Assembly: GCA_947503265.1 (NCBI GenBank)
Contig: CANNDC010000025.1
Location: forward strand, 1 to 60,606
Length of the DNA: 60,606 nt
Reading direction: 5' to 3'
From: an uncultured Alteromonadaceae bacterium
GTDB lineage: Bacteria; Pseudomonadota; Gammaproteobacteria; Enterobacterales; Alteromonadaceae
Of this stretch, positions 52,340 through 60,606 are shown piece by piece (positions within the stretch are counted from its first letter, which is position 1; each line of letters begins with the position of its first letter). The notes under the pieces are model-generated. The model was not told the origin of the DNA. It ran no database searches and was given only the letters and a program-made list of their open reading frames with translations. The translations under genes were made by a program, and so were the position numbers.

Positions 52340-53902
52340 TTAGTCCTCCCGGGTGACACGCAACACTTCTTCTAGTGAGGTGATCCCTAGCAGTACTTTG
52401 TCACATCCATCTTCACGAATACTGGGCGTGTTTTTGCGAACATACTTTTCTATGACTTGCTCGCCCTGACCGTTGTGCATCAATTCTCTTATTTGTTCAT
52501 CAACAATTAGTAATTCGTGGATTCCAGTCCGTCCTCGGTAACCTGTTTGATTGCATGCCGCACACCCTTTGGGGCGAAAGACTTGTTGCTTATTAGAACT
52601 AAACTTGAGACCAAGAATTTCACACTCTTGCTCATTGGGTAAATGTTCTGTTTTGCAATCGGGGCACAGTGTTCTGACAAGCCGCTGAGATAATACGGCT
52701 AACAAACTTGAAGAAAGTAGAAAAGGCTCTATGCCCATGTCTTCTAAACGCGTAATTGCACCAGCAGCTGTGTTGGTGTGCAAGGTAGATAACACAAGGT
52801 GACCGGTTAAACTGGCTTGAACACCAATTTGTGCCGTTTCTAGATCACGTATTTCACCGACCATGACCACATCCGGGTCTTGACGAAGAATCGCACGCAA
52901 TCCTCTGGCGAAGGTCATATCGACCCTCGGATTGACTTGTGTTTGACCGATACCTTGTAAATCAAATTCAATAGGATCTTCAACCGTTAGAATATTACGG
53001 TCTTTCGAGTTTATTTCCGATAAACCAGCGTACAAGGTGGTACTTTTACCCGAACCTGTGGGGCCTGTAACCAAAATAATGCCGTGAGGTTTACGAATTA
53101 ACACCGAGAAGTGTTCTCGGTTTTTTAATGTCATCCCCAAATCTTCGAGGTTGAGTCTCGCGTTATTCTTATCAAGCAAACGCAAAACCACACGTTCGCC
53201 GTGACTGGATGGCATGGTAGAAACCCGCACATCCACAGCTCGCCCTGCAATCCTAAGCGTGATACGGCCGTCTTGAGGGACGCGTTTCTCAGCGATATCC
53301 AACTTGGCCATAACCTTGATACGCGACACTAACATGGACGCCATTTTGCGATTGGGACGCAGTATTTCACGTAACACTCCGTCTACCCTAAAACGCACTA
53401 CCAATTGATTTTCAAACGTTTCAATATGAATATCCGATGCGCCTTCTTTAATGGCTTCACCCAACATTGCATTGATCAGTTTGATGATAGGTGCATCGTC
53501 TTCGCTTTCCAGCAAATCTTCGGTATCTGGTAACTCTTCGGCTAGGGCAAAAAGATCGCTTTCATTGCCGATATCTTCCATCAATTGCTTGGCGGCAGAG
53601 GAATCTCGTTGGAATGCATTGGTCAGCAACTTCTCAAAGTTATCTTCGGCAATTTCTTTCAACTGAAAGTCGGCGCCTAAGAATCGTCTAACTTCAAGAA
53701 AAACAGAAAAGTCCGTTTCGGCAGTGTGGTAGAGAATTGCTGGTTGTTCACCCGTATCTAAAAGCACCTTGTGACGCTTTGCGAAACTAAAGGCGAGTTG
53801 CTTGTGGCCGTCCTCGACGGCAACATCTTGCGTAGGGTTTGTATCGGATTCTTGCGCTGTAGTAGCTAATTCATCAGCGTCAATAGCTGTTTCTGCCGTC
53901 AT
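52340..53902 (-). CDS. gspE: Type II secretion ATPase GspE
   Basis: Cytoplasmic hexameric ATPase that drives pseudopilus assembly. It has an N-terminal domain that binds GspL, Walker A GPTGSGKST (280-288), Asp box and Walker B (VVMVGEIRDLETA), His box (TGHLVLSTLHTN) and a zinc site of four cysteines (C413, C416, C447, C450). The first 35 residues are a polar extension. Overlaps gspD by one base. Confidence 0.97.
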   Translation of the reverse strand: MTAETAIDADELATTAQESDTNPTQDVAVEDGHKQLAFSFAKRHKVLLDTGEQPAILYHTAETDFSVFLEVRRFLGADFQLKEIAEDNFEKLLTNAFQRDSSAAKQLMEDIGNESDLFALAEELPDTEDLLESEDDAPIIKLINAMLGEAIKEGASDIHIETFENQLVVRFRVDGVLREILRPNRKMASMLVSRIKVMAKLDIAEKRVPQDGRITLRIAGRAVDVRVSTMPSSHGERVVLRLLDKNNARLNLEDLGMTLKNREHFSVLIRKPHGIILVTGPTGSGKSTTLYAGLSEINSKDRNILTVEDPIEFDLQGIGQTQVNPRVDMTFARGLRAILRQDPDVVMVGEIRDLETAQIGVQASLTGHLVLSTLHTNTAAGAITRLEDMGIEPFLLSSSLLAVLSQRLVRTLCPDCKTEHLPNEQECEILGLKFSSNKQQVFRPKGCAACNQTGYRGRTGIHELLIVDEQIRELMHNGQGEQVIEKYVRKNTPSIREDGCDKVLLGITSLEEVLRVTRED

Positions 53903-55956
53903 CAGTCTATTTTATCCTGATCTTTTTTCATCAAATATTCTTCAAATGTTGGCGGTAGCTCTAACGCATCATCCCAAGCAGGTAACGCTGGCGTTTCTGT
54001 CAGTGGCATCAAAGGAATACCCTCGGCCTGACGCTTAAGCTGTTCTGCGCGAATGAAGTTGTATTTTCGATGACTAATGGTATTCATTGTCACACCGTCT
54101 CTAACGATAGTGGGACGGATAAACACCATCAAGTTACGTTTACGTTTGCTTGTTGTTGTAGTCTTGAAAAGGTTTCCTAAAATTGGAATATCACCAAGCA
54201 ACGGCACTTTGGAAACACTTTCTTGTACGTCTTCATCAATCAAACCGCCTAATACTATTGTGCCGCCATCGTCAACGATGACCGTGGTTTTGATTTCGCG
54301 CTTGTTAATGGCGATATCCACTGACGTTGCACCGCTTACACTAGACACTTCTTGTTCTATCAACATCTGCACCGCATCACCTTCATTGATTTGTGGGGTG
54401 ACTTTCAATTTAATGCCAACTTCTTTACGTTCAACGGTTTGGAATGGATTCGAATTATTCGAACCAGCTGTTGAGCCTGTAATAATAGGAACTTCCTGGC
54501 CGACAATGAAAAAGGCTTCTTCATTGTCCATGGTAGTAAGATTAGGTGCAGATAATACATTTGAATTGGTGTCAGTGCTGACGGCTTGTAAAACAGCTCC
54601 CCATCCATCTTTGACCACGCCAACTAAGAAACCATTAAGACCACCAAGCAAGGACGCAAGTGGTGTGAAGTCACCTTCGATGGTTTCTGTGCTGGTGACA
54701 ACTTCACCGTTAGCCGTGAGGTTAGTACGATTTACCTCGCGATCTTCAGCTTGGCGCAATGCGACACCTAGCTGACCTATACCGACAGTGCCGTTGGTAA
54801 ACTGTTGACCGCCACCCTCTTCAGAGGCCCACTGCACGCCAAGTGTCGTGCCGTCACCTTCAAATACTTCAACGATAATCGCTTCAACCGTTACCTGAGC
54901 TCGGCGCACATCGAGTTGACGAATCACTTCTTCTAACGAACGCATCATGTCGGGTTCAGCAGTGATAACTAAAGCGTTTGAGTCTTCATGTGAATCTATA
55001 CTGACTTCTCGATTGCTGCTTCTTCTGTTGCTACTGCTACGGGCATTGCCGGAAGCACCTTGCTCTTCAGCTTGGATACTGGCGCTAACGCCTTGCAGTA
55101 CCTTGACGAGATCTTCTGCTTTTGCATAGTTGACAAAAATAACGCGGGTATTGCCGTTTGTTTCTAATTCCTGGTCCATTTTAGTGATCAAATTGATCAA
55201 TCTTTGTCTGGATTTGTTATCACCACTGACAATGATGCTGTTAGTCCTATCATCTGCAACTACTCTAGGCGCAGATTTACCTGCAGCTGGTTGCTTACCT
55301 GTTGATTTATTGATGTTCTCAATGATTCGCACCATTTCTGAAGCTGATGCGTATTTCAATTTTACGATTTCAACTTCTTCATCACCAGCCTGATCAACGC
55401 GTTTGATGATTTCTACCAAACGATTCACAACGGCTGCTCGACCCGTCAGCATCATTACGTTGGATGGATCATGGCTTACCACATTACCACCACCTGCTTG
55501 ATCGTTTAATTGACGGAGAATCGGCGCTAGTTCGCGCACAGGGACATTATATACAGGCACAACACGGGTGATCATTTCGTCACCGTCAAACGGCGTACCC
55601 TCTACAACGGGTATATTTGATGTCTTAGCGTCTTTAGAACGCACGACTTTTAAGATACCGCTGGGCATTTCAACTACTGCAAAGTCATAGACTTGCAGGA
55701 CATTCAAGAAGAACTGGTAGTATTGCTCTTCAGTCAGTAAATCGTAACTGCGAACACTGATTTTACCTCGAACATTGGGGTCAACAATGATGGTTTTTTC
55801 GAGGTTCTTACCCACAATGTTAATAAATTCGGTAATTTCAGTATTCTTAAAATTCGGCGAATACTCAGCTGCCCCAAGTGACATAGACACGGAGAAAATT
55901 GCTGCACACGCTGCCAAACATAAGCCTTTTATTCTACTGCGGCTTGTTTGCATCAT
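53902..55956 (-). CDS. gspD: Type II secretion outer-membrane secretin GspD
   Basis: Outer-membrane pore. A signal peptide (about 1-29) precedes N0 (YSPNFKNTEITEFINIVGKN), N1-N3 domains and the secretin core (VLSAPNLTTMDNEEAFFIVG, then TTVIVDDGGTIVLGGLI). A serine/arginine-rich linker (NARSSSNRRSSNRE) lies in N3. 684 residues. It follows gspC after 9 bp; no pilotin (gspS) is next to it. Confidence 0.97.
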   Translation of the reverse strand: MMQTSRSRIKGLCLAACAAIFSVSMSLGAAEYSPNFKNTEITEFINIVGKNLEKTIIVDPNVRGKISVRSYDLLTEEQYYQFFLNVLQVYDFAVVEMPSGILKVVRSKDAKTSNIPVVEGTPFDGDEMITRVVPVYNVPVRELAPILRQLNDQAGGGNVVSHDPSNVMMLTGRAAVVNRLVEIIKRVDQAGDEEVEIVKLKYASASEMVRIIENINKSTGKQPAAGKSAPRVVADDRTNSIIVSGDNKSRQRLINLITKMDQELETNGNTRVIFVNYAKAEDLVKVLQGVSASIQAEEQGASGNARSSSNRRSSNREVSIDSHEDSNALVITAEPDMMRSLEEVIRQLDVRRAQVTVEAIIVEVFEGDGTTLGVQWASEEGGGQQFTNGTVGIGQLGVALRQAEDREVNRTNLTANGEVVTSTETIEGDFTPLASLLGGLNGFLVGVVKDGWGAVLQAVSTDTNSNVLSAPNLTTMDNEEAFFIVGQEVPIITGSTAGSNNSNPFQTVERKEVGIKLKVTPQINEGDAVQMLIEQEVSSVSGATSVDIAINKREIKTTVIVDDGGTIVLGGLIDEDVQESVSKVPLLGDIPILGNLFKTTTTSKRKRNLMVFIRPTIVRDGVTMNTISHRKYNFIRAEQLKRQAEGIPLMPLTETPALPAWDDALELPPTFEEYLMKKDQDKID

Positions 55957-55965
55957 AGGTATTCC

Positions 55966-56943
55966 TTATATATCCTGTTCTTCTTCCTCGTCAGGGAAGT
56001 CCAAATCGAAAGTGAGAAGTTCCTCACCTCTATCAATCGTTAATTGTAAAAATGGTGCTTCACGAAGCTCGGTTACAGCCTCTAAAGCTTGTTGCGGATC
56101 AGTAAGATCCAGTCCATTTATTTCCGTCACAATATCACCGGCAACAAATCCCGCTTTTTTAAATAAATTCGGTTTTTTCCCGGGGGAAATCTTAAATCCT
56201 TTGATCTGTCCATCTTCTACATGTCGCGATATGCTGATGAAATCGGCAAAACCAGCTGGGTTTTCGCGCAATTCTTGAGTCGACTCAATCACCTCTGTTG
56301 GCACACTGCGCATTGGTTGAGGTTCTATTACTTCGCGATCAGGCAGCATTGCTCTGGTTATTCTGCTTGTACCAGGTGAATTTCTTTCAGGTGAGCTGTT
56401 TACAGGTCCATTTTGTGAATAATCTATTCCGTCTAACATCAGCGTTTCTCGCCTTGGACCGTTCTTGATTATCACTCTGTCGGCAAAGACCTCGACTAAT
56501 GAGGCGTTTGTACCGTCAATTTCATCATTGATACCGTAAGTATTCTGTAGCCCTCTATTTTCGATAATGGCTGCGGCAATGGCAGGGTCATTGGTTGCGA
56601 CCACGCCAGCTAATGTCAAATTCAAGCGCGTTTCTGGTGCTTCCGTGACTTCTTGCTGCTGCACTACAACATCTTTGGCATCTAAATCACCAAACAAATT
56701 CAAGCTTTTTAACTTGGCTAAGTTTATTCGCGTTGATCCAGAAGCACCCGCGGCTTGATTATTTGCTAATTGCGCCTGAACCTGTTGCTCAGAGTCTCCT
56801 TTGGGAACGAGTCTCCAAGTCAGCTCAGCGGCAAAAGCCAATAGGTACAAAACAAGTAAGATCACTATCAGCAAGTACAGCTGATATTGATATTTGCTGA
56901 TTTGTAACCATATTTGGCTTAGATTAATACTACCGACGGTCAT
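55966..56943 (-). CDS. gspC: Type II secretion system protein C
   Basis: Inner-membrane protein that binds secretin GspD. One helix (about 19-42), a homology region (around 100-180) and a C-terminal PDZ domain (PGKKPNLFKKAGFVAGDIVT) are recognisable. 325 residues. First gene of the T2SS operon, transcribed leftward from a promoter shared with the gap to hslR. Confidence 0.94.
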   Translation of the reverse strand: MTVGSINLSQIWLQISKYQYQLYLLIVILLVLYLLAFAAELTWRLVPKGDSEQQVQAQLANNQAAGASGSTRINLAKLKSLNLFGDLDAKDVVVQQQEVTEAPETRLNLTLAGVVATNDPAIAAAIIENRGLQNTYGINDEIDGTNASLVEVFADRVIIKNGPRRETLMLDGIDYSQNGPVNSSPERNSPGTSRITRAMLPDREVIEPQPMRSVPTEVIESTQELRENPAGFADFISISRHVEDGQIKGFKISPGKKPNLFKKAGFVAGDIVTEINGLDLTDPQQALEAVTELREAPFLQLTIDRGEELLTFDLDFPDEEEEQDI

Positions 56944-56987
56944 TATTTGTCACTTCTGGATTGCGTTAATTACGTTGTTCATTATCA

Positions 56988-57016
56988 ATGATAACCAGTA
57001 CACAATGGTGTCACAA
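56988..57016 (-). promoter_or_regulatory. Candidate promoter of the gsp operon
   Basis: On the minus strand TTGTGA (57016-57011) and TATCAT (56993-56988) are 17 bp apart, about 45 bp upstream of the gspC ATG. A reasonable sigma-70 match in the 116-bp divergent gap with hslR; no regulator site is recognised. Confidence 0.45.
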
Positions 57017-57059
57017 CAATTAAACTATAACATTACTATAAAATTACATTTAAAAAGCG

Positions 57060-57464
57060 ATGAAAAATACTAAACAAGCTACAGATGACGAACCAATCAG
57101 AATTGATAAGTGGCTATGGGCGGCTAGATTTTTTAAAACACGTTCAATAGCTAAAGACATGGTTCAATCTGGAAAAGTTCAATATAACGGTCAAAAATGC
57201 AAGCCTAGCCGAACGGTAGAAATTGGTGCTAAAGTCGTTTTTCCTGCGGGATATGACAGCAAAGAAGTCATCATAAAAGAATTGTTTGGCAGTCGGCGAG
57301 GTGCGTCAATAGCACAGCTAATGTATGAAGAAACTGAACAAAGTATTTTACAACGTGAGAAAAATACACAGGCCAGAAAGCTAAGTGCGTTTCACAGTCC
57401 AAAACCAGATACTAGACCAGATAAAAAACAACGCCGAAAAATCATTCAATTTAAACAGCAGTAG
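57060..57464 (+). CDS. hslR: Heat shock protein Hsp15 (S4 RNA-binding)
   Basis: Binds stalled 50S ribosomal subunits carrying peptidyl-tRNA. An S4 domain (IRIDKWLWAARFFKTRSIAK, residues 12-31) and a basic tail (KKQRRKIIQFKQQ) match Hsp15. 134 residues. It sits 12 bp before hslO, the E. coli arrangement. No sigma-32 promoter was recognised. Confidence 0.95.
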   Translation: MKNTKQATDDEPIRIDKWLWAARFFKTRSIAKDMVQSGKVQYNGQKCKPSRTVEIGAKVVFPAGYDSKEVIIKELFGSRRGASIAQLMYEETEQSILQREKNTQARKLSAFHSPKPDTRPDKKQRRKIIQFKQQ

Positions 57465-57476
57465 AGACACAAAAAT

Positions 57477-58373
57477 ATGTCTAAACACGACCAACTTCAT
57501 CGCTATGTATTTGATAAAGCCAATGTAAGAGGCGAATTGGTGCAGGTGCGAGATAGTTATCAATCCATCTTACAGTCTGAAGAATATCCCTCAGTCGTTC
57601 AGCGGTTGCTTGGAGAGTTACTAGCAGCTGCATCATTGCTTACGGCTACCCTAAAATTTGAAGGCGACATTGCACTGCAGGTACAAAGCGAAGGTTTTAT
57701 TAAGTATGCAGTGATTAATGGTACACATGAACAATGTATGCGAGGTGTAGCGCGTTGGGATCAAGCGATAGAGACGATTCCAGAGCGGTTCAGCGATATG
57801 TTTGAGAAAGGCGTACTGGTTATCACCATTACACCTGATGAAGGCGAGCGATACCAAGGTATGGTGGCGCTGGATAAAGATTCCTTGGCAGAGTGTATTC
57901 AAGCTTATTTTACCCAATCTGAGCAACTTCCAACCAAAGTCATACTGAAAACCCAAGTAGATGGAAGCATACAAGCTGCTGGCGGGTTGTTTTTGCAAGT
58001 GTTACCCACTAGTAGTGAAGCAAGTGACATGAGTGAACGTCCTGAGTTTGAGCATTTGTGTACGATTTCAGAGACAATTACAGATCAAGAGCTTTTGCAT
58101 TTACCTGCACAAGACATTTTGCACCGGCTTTATCATCAAGAAGAGATTCAGGTATATAAACCCCAAGATATTCGTTTTAAATGCAGTTGCAGTCGGGAGA
58201 GAAGCGCGAATGCCATCGTAAGTGTCGACAAACAGGAGCTATTAAATATTATTGCTCAAGAAGGTTGCGTAAAACTCAATTGTCAGTACTGTCACACTGA
58301 ATACAGCTTCGATGCAATAGACGTAGAAGCGTTACACAACGATGGTTTTGCTCAGCCTGAGCAGTCTCAATAA
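57477..58373 (+). CDS. hslO: Redox-regulated chaperone Hsp33
   Basis: Holding chaperone activated by oxidation. The C-terminal zinc site has CSC (in FKCSCSRE) and CQYC (in LNCQYCHTEY), which are the four redox cysteines. The rest is the Hsp33 domain, with YAVINGTHEQCMRGVARW and ITPDEGERYQG. 298 residues. Ends 1 bp before the convergent envZ stop, leaving no room for a terminator. Confidence 0.96.
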   Translation: MSKHDQLHRYVFDKANVRGELVQVRDSYQSILQSEEYPSVVQRLLGELLAAASLLTATLKFEGDIALQVQSEGFIKYAVINGTHEQCMRGVARWDQAIETIPERFSDMFEKGVLVITITPDEGERYQGMVALDKDSLAECIQAYFTQSEQLPTKVILKTQVDGSIQAAGGLFLQVLPTSSEASDMSERPEFEHLCTISETITDQELLHLPAQDILHRLYHQEEIQVYKPQDIRFKCSCSRERSANAIVSVDKQELLNIIAQEGCVKLNCQYCHTEYSFDAIDVEALHNDGFAQPEQSQ

Positions 58374-58374
58374 G

Positions 58375-59667
58375 TTAATTGATCGGCAATGTGACGGTGG
58401 CAACTAAGCCACCGTCTTTATGATTACTTAGCTTAATACTTCCCTCATGCAAGCTTACAATTCGTTTGATGATTGCTAGGCCTAGCCCTGAACCTAAACT
58501 ACCCCTTGCCGTATCGCCCTGGGTAAAAGGTTGAAACAAATTGTCAATTTGCTCATTTGGAATGCCTTTTCCGTAGTCTCTGACCGTAAAACTAACGGTT
58601 TTCTGTTTCTTGTCCGTTCCAGTTTGGATAGAAATATGTTCGCTACCATATCGAAAGGCATTTTCAATCAAGTTATCTAATACACGTTTAATAGCAATTT
58701 TACGGATATTGATGAACGGCAATGGTGATAAATCGGTTGTTATCACGTGATCTTCCTCAATATTTCTCGCTTGTACAACGTCGCCTATCAGCTCATTCAA
58801 GTCACAGGTTTCGCGTATCTCCTGATTGTCTTGACGGACGTAATCAATAAACTGATCGATAATATCGTTCATGTCTTCAATATCGTGAACAATGCCGTCT
58901 TTCACCCAATCTTGGTCTTCAGGTAGCATTTCAGTTGCCAGTCGTATACGCGTTAGGGGAGTGCGTAAATCGTGGGAAATACCTGCGGTCAATAGCGCCC
59001 GATCGTCTTCAAGTTGTTTGATGCCTTTCGACATTTGATTGAAAGCACTGGTTACTGCCATTAGCTCACTGGAGCCTTGCTCTTCCAATGGTTCGGGCAC
59101 TTTACCTCTACCAACTTTAAGTGCAGCAACTTGTAACGCATGTAAGGGTTTGTTCATACGCCGTACAAATATCCATCCACCGGCCACACTTAAAATACCG
59201 ATCACAAGCAAATAAATAGTGAGTGGTGAAATATCTCCTTCACTAAAGCTTGCCATGGGAATAGTGATCCAGACGGATGGGTCCTGTGGTGGGTTTACCC
59301 AAATCAAAAAAGGCTCTGAGGAAGAGATTCGCACATCTGCTTCACCGCCTAACAACTCAGATATTTGCCGAGAAAAGAACTGATAGTAAACGGCACTCTC
59401 CAGACCTTCGGCGATTGCCTCTCGCTCGTTGTAAATTTTGATTTGTGTGGCATCGTAGATATGTGCTTGTGTTTCTTTATTCTTGTATTGCACTTCTTCT
59501 AAGAAAACCATGTTTATCTGCGTGGCAATCAAGGAATTGATTTGTTGATAATTAGGTCGAATAAAATAGTAAGTGACAGACAAATAGGAAACAACCTGAT
59601 TAATTAGCAGTAAAATGCCAATAAGTAAAACGGTCTGTCCAAATGCACTCTTGGGGAGTATTTTCAT
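58375..59667 (-). CDS. envZ: Osmosensor histidine kinase EnvZ
   Basis: Inner-membrane sensor kinase for OmpR. Two helices (about 12-36 and 150-168) enclose a periplasmic loop; HAMP (169-222), HisKA with H232 (GISHDLRTPLTR) and HATPase with NAFRYGSEHI and GSGLGLAII follow. 430 residues. It follows ompR by 32 bp. Confidence 0.96.
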   Translation of the reverse strand: MKILPKSAFGQTVLLIGILLLINQVVSYLSVTYYFIRPNYQQINSLIATQINMVFLEEVQYKNKETQAHIYDATQIKIYNEREAIAEGLESAVYYQFFSRQISELLGGEADVRISSSEPFLIWVNPPQDPSVWITIPMASFSEGDISPLTIYLLVIGILSVAGGWIFVRRMNKPLHALQVAALKVGRGKVPEPLEEQGSSELMAVTSAFNQMSKGIKQLEDDRALLTAGISHDLRTPLTRIRLATEMLPEDQDWVKDGIVHDIEDMNDIIDQFIDYVRQDNQEIRETCDLNELIGDVVQARNIEEDHVITTDLSPLPFINIRKIAIKRVLDNLIENAFRYGSEHISIQTGTDKKQKTVSFTVRDYGKGIPNEQIDNLFQPFTQGDTARGSLGSGLGLAIIKRIVSLHEGSIKLSNHKDGGLVATVTLPIN

Positions 59668-59699
59668 GATTGTAAGTACTAACTCACAACGCTATCAAT

Positions 59700-60419
59700 T
59701 TAGGCTTCTCCATCAGGAACAAATACATAACCCAAGCCCCAAACAGTTTGAATATATCGTGGGTTTGCTGGATCTACTTCTAGCATCCTTCGAAGTCGCG
59801 AAACTTGAACATCAATACTGCGTTCTAGTGCACTGTAATCACGTCCGCGAGCTAGATTCATCAACTTATCTCTGGATAGCGGCTCTCTAGGGTGAGTGAC
59901 CAAGGATTTCAATACCGCAAATTCACCACTAGTAAGGGTTAAAGGTTCGCCATCTGCTGTCATTTCTCGCGTGGCTAGGTTGAGTTTGTAATGGCCAAAT
60001 TCAATTAATTGTTCTTCAAGTGAAGGGGCTCCAGGCGCTTCTGTCACTTTCCGGCGAAGCACGGCTTTGGCTCTGGCAAGCAGTTCTCTTGGATTGAATG
60101 GCTTTGGAAGGTAATCATCAGCCCCCATTTCCAAGCCAATAATACGGTCAACTTCATCGCCTTTGGCTGTCAACATAATGATTGGAATTTCATTTTCTTT
60201 TTGGCGCAAGCGACGACATATTGATAAGCCATCTTCACCGGGTAGCATGAGATCCAACACCAACAAATGGAAGTTTTCTCGCTCAAGCAACCTATCCATT
60301 TGTTCTGAATTAGCCGCAGTCCTAACCTGATATCCTTGCTCGACAAGGTATCTCTCTAGCAAGCTGCGTAATCGCATATCGTCATCGACTACCAATACTT
60401 TTTGTGTTTCCTGCCCCAT
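59700..60419 (-). CDS. ompR: Response regulator OmpR
   Basis: Winged-helix response regulator for porin and osmotic responses. The receiver domain has D12-D13-D14, phospho-acceptor D56 (LVLDLMLPGEDG) and lysine in ADDYLPKPFNPRELLARA; the DNA-binding domain (about 135-239) has LTSGEFAVLKSLV and ERSIDVQVSRLRRMLE. 239 residues, identical in length to E. coli OmpR. A 5-bp repeat begins 112 bp upstream. Confidence 0.97.
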   Translation of the reverse strand: MGQETQKVLVVDDDMRLRSLLERYLVEQGYQVRTAANSEQMDRLLERENFHLLVLDLMLPGEDGLSICRRLRQKENEIPIIMLTAKGDEVDRIIGLEMGADDYLPKPFNPRELLARAKAVLRRKVTEAPGAPSLEEQLIEFGHYKLNLATREMTADGEPLTLTSGEFAVLKSLVTHPREPLSRDKLMNLARGRDYSALERSIDVQVSRLRRMLEVDPANPRYIQTVWGLGYVFVPDGEA

Positions 60420-60454
60420 ACTTTTTCCAATGAATAGTGACCTTAGTGAAACCC

Positions 60455-60481
60455 ACTATAGAACAAAGTGTTTAAATTCAA
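60455..60481 (-). promoter_or_regulatory. Candidate ompR promoter
   Basis: On the minus strand TTGAAT (60481-60476) and TATAGT (60460-60455) are 15 bp apart, which is short; the -10 is good. It lies 36 bp upstream of the ATG and about 50 bp from the pentamer repeat. Confidence 0.35.
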
Positions 60482-60531
60482 AAGTTAAGAGATGTGTCTT
60501 GCAAAGATGGATTGTTACAATTTATGATTTT

Positions 60532-60606
60532 GCCAAGCCAAGCCAAGCCAAGCCAAGCCAAGCCAAGCCAAGCCAAGCCAAGCCAAGCCAAGCCAAGCCA
60601 AGCCAA
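60532..60606. repeat. Perfect 5-bp tandem repeat (GCCAA x 15)
   Basis: The last 75 bases are fifteen exact copies of GCCAA and run off the window, so total length is unknown. The array is 112 bp upstream of ompR. As a pentamer, any read-through frame would cycle through five residues (KPSQA on plus, LAWLG on minus), so it could in principle act as a slippage switch in a neighbouring gene beyond the edge. Confidence 0.97.

Noticed and set aside
54077..54775. 232-codon open frame opposite gspD
   Set aside because: It lies entirely antisense to the secretin coding region, has low-complexity S/T-rich sequence and no ribosome site; gspD is certain.
1..60606. CRISPR arrays, tRNA, rRNA, integrases, toxin-antitoxin pairs or prophage genes
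   Set aside because: None were recognised on either strand; the edge microsatellites have no spacers and so are not CRISPR.

Overview
The window looks like chromosomal DNA of a marine gammaproteobacterium of the order Alteromonadales (an Alteromonas/Glaciecola/Paraglaciecola-like organism). This is inferred from gene content and order: a caa3-type cytochrome oxidase cluster with Cox11, DUF2909, SURF1, CtaA, CtaB and Sco; a ctlX-astA pair; a SprA-like putative metalloprotease; a complete type II secretion operon; and many genes that sit together around 75-77 min of the E. coli map (hslR-hslO, envZ-ompR, tex-greB, bioH-comF-nfuA, fkpA-slyX, yheV-yheS-yheT-yheU, nudE-yrfG). No phage, integrase, transposase, CRISPR array, tRNA or rRNA was found.

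Layout. 1-77: perfect 7-bp tandem repeat. 433-2953: lexA with its own SOS box, then dld. 3272-12271: aerobic terminal oxidase cluster (coxB, coxA, cox11, coxC, antisense DUF2909, SURF1, assembly protein, ctaA, ctaB, sco) ending in a GNAT gene whose start appears to be non-AUG. 12376-16380: DUF533 protein, polysaccharide deacetylase, MATE transporter, small membrane protein, nfuA. 16387-17005: non-coding stretch with an 18-bp periodic repeat and an intact 266-bp MITE. 17006-25590: M14 peptidase, comF, bioH, a hook-like small protein with a SprA-like protein, tex, greB. 25819-31392: RND efflux pair and a soluble double-PAS chemoreceptor. 31733-39929: fkpA, WD40 lipoprotein, slyX, a decayed half-MITE, a hybrid kinase and the yheV/S/T/U block. 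39910-45411: yceI, cysQ, nudE, yrfG, an Lrp regulator, ctlX, astA. 45427-56943: gspC to gspN on the minus strand. 57060-60419: hslR, hslO, envZ, ompR. 60532-60606: perfect 5-bp tandem repeat.

How the genes work together. CoxB/A/C form the oxidase; Cox11, Sco and SURF1 insert copper and help assembly; CtaB and CtaA make heme O and heme A. Dld feeds electrons from D-lactate into the same respiratory chain. The gsp genes build the exoprotein secretion machine and lack only the prepilin peptidase, which must be encoded elsewhere. CtlX and AstA suggest coordinated citrulline/arginine catabolism under the adjacent Lrp-type regulator.

Most of the window is ordinary core chromosome. The most unusual points are the MITE family (one intact copy with 4-bp target duplication, one eroded half-copy 17 kb away), a LexA-like box carried by the MITE in front of a peptidase gene, the GNAT gene with an apparent CTG start, the two different perfect microsatellites that form the window edges, and an Asn/Gln-rich insertion in GspK.
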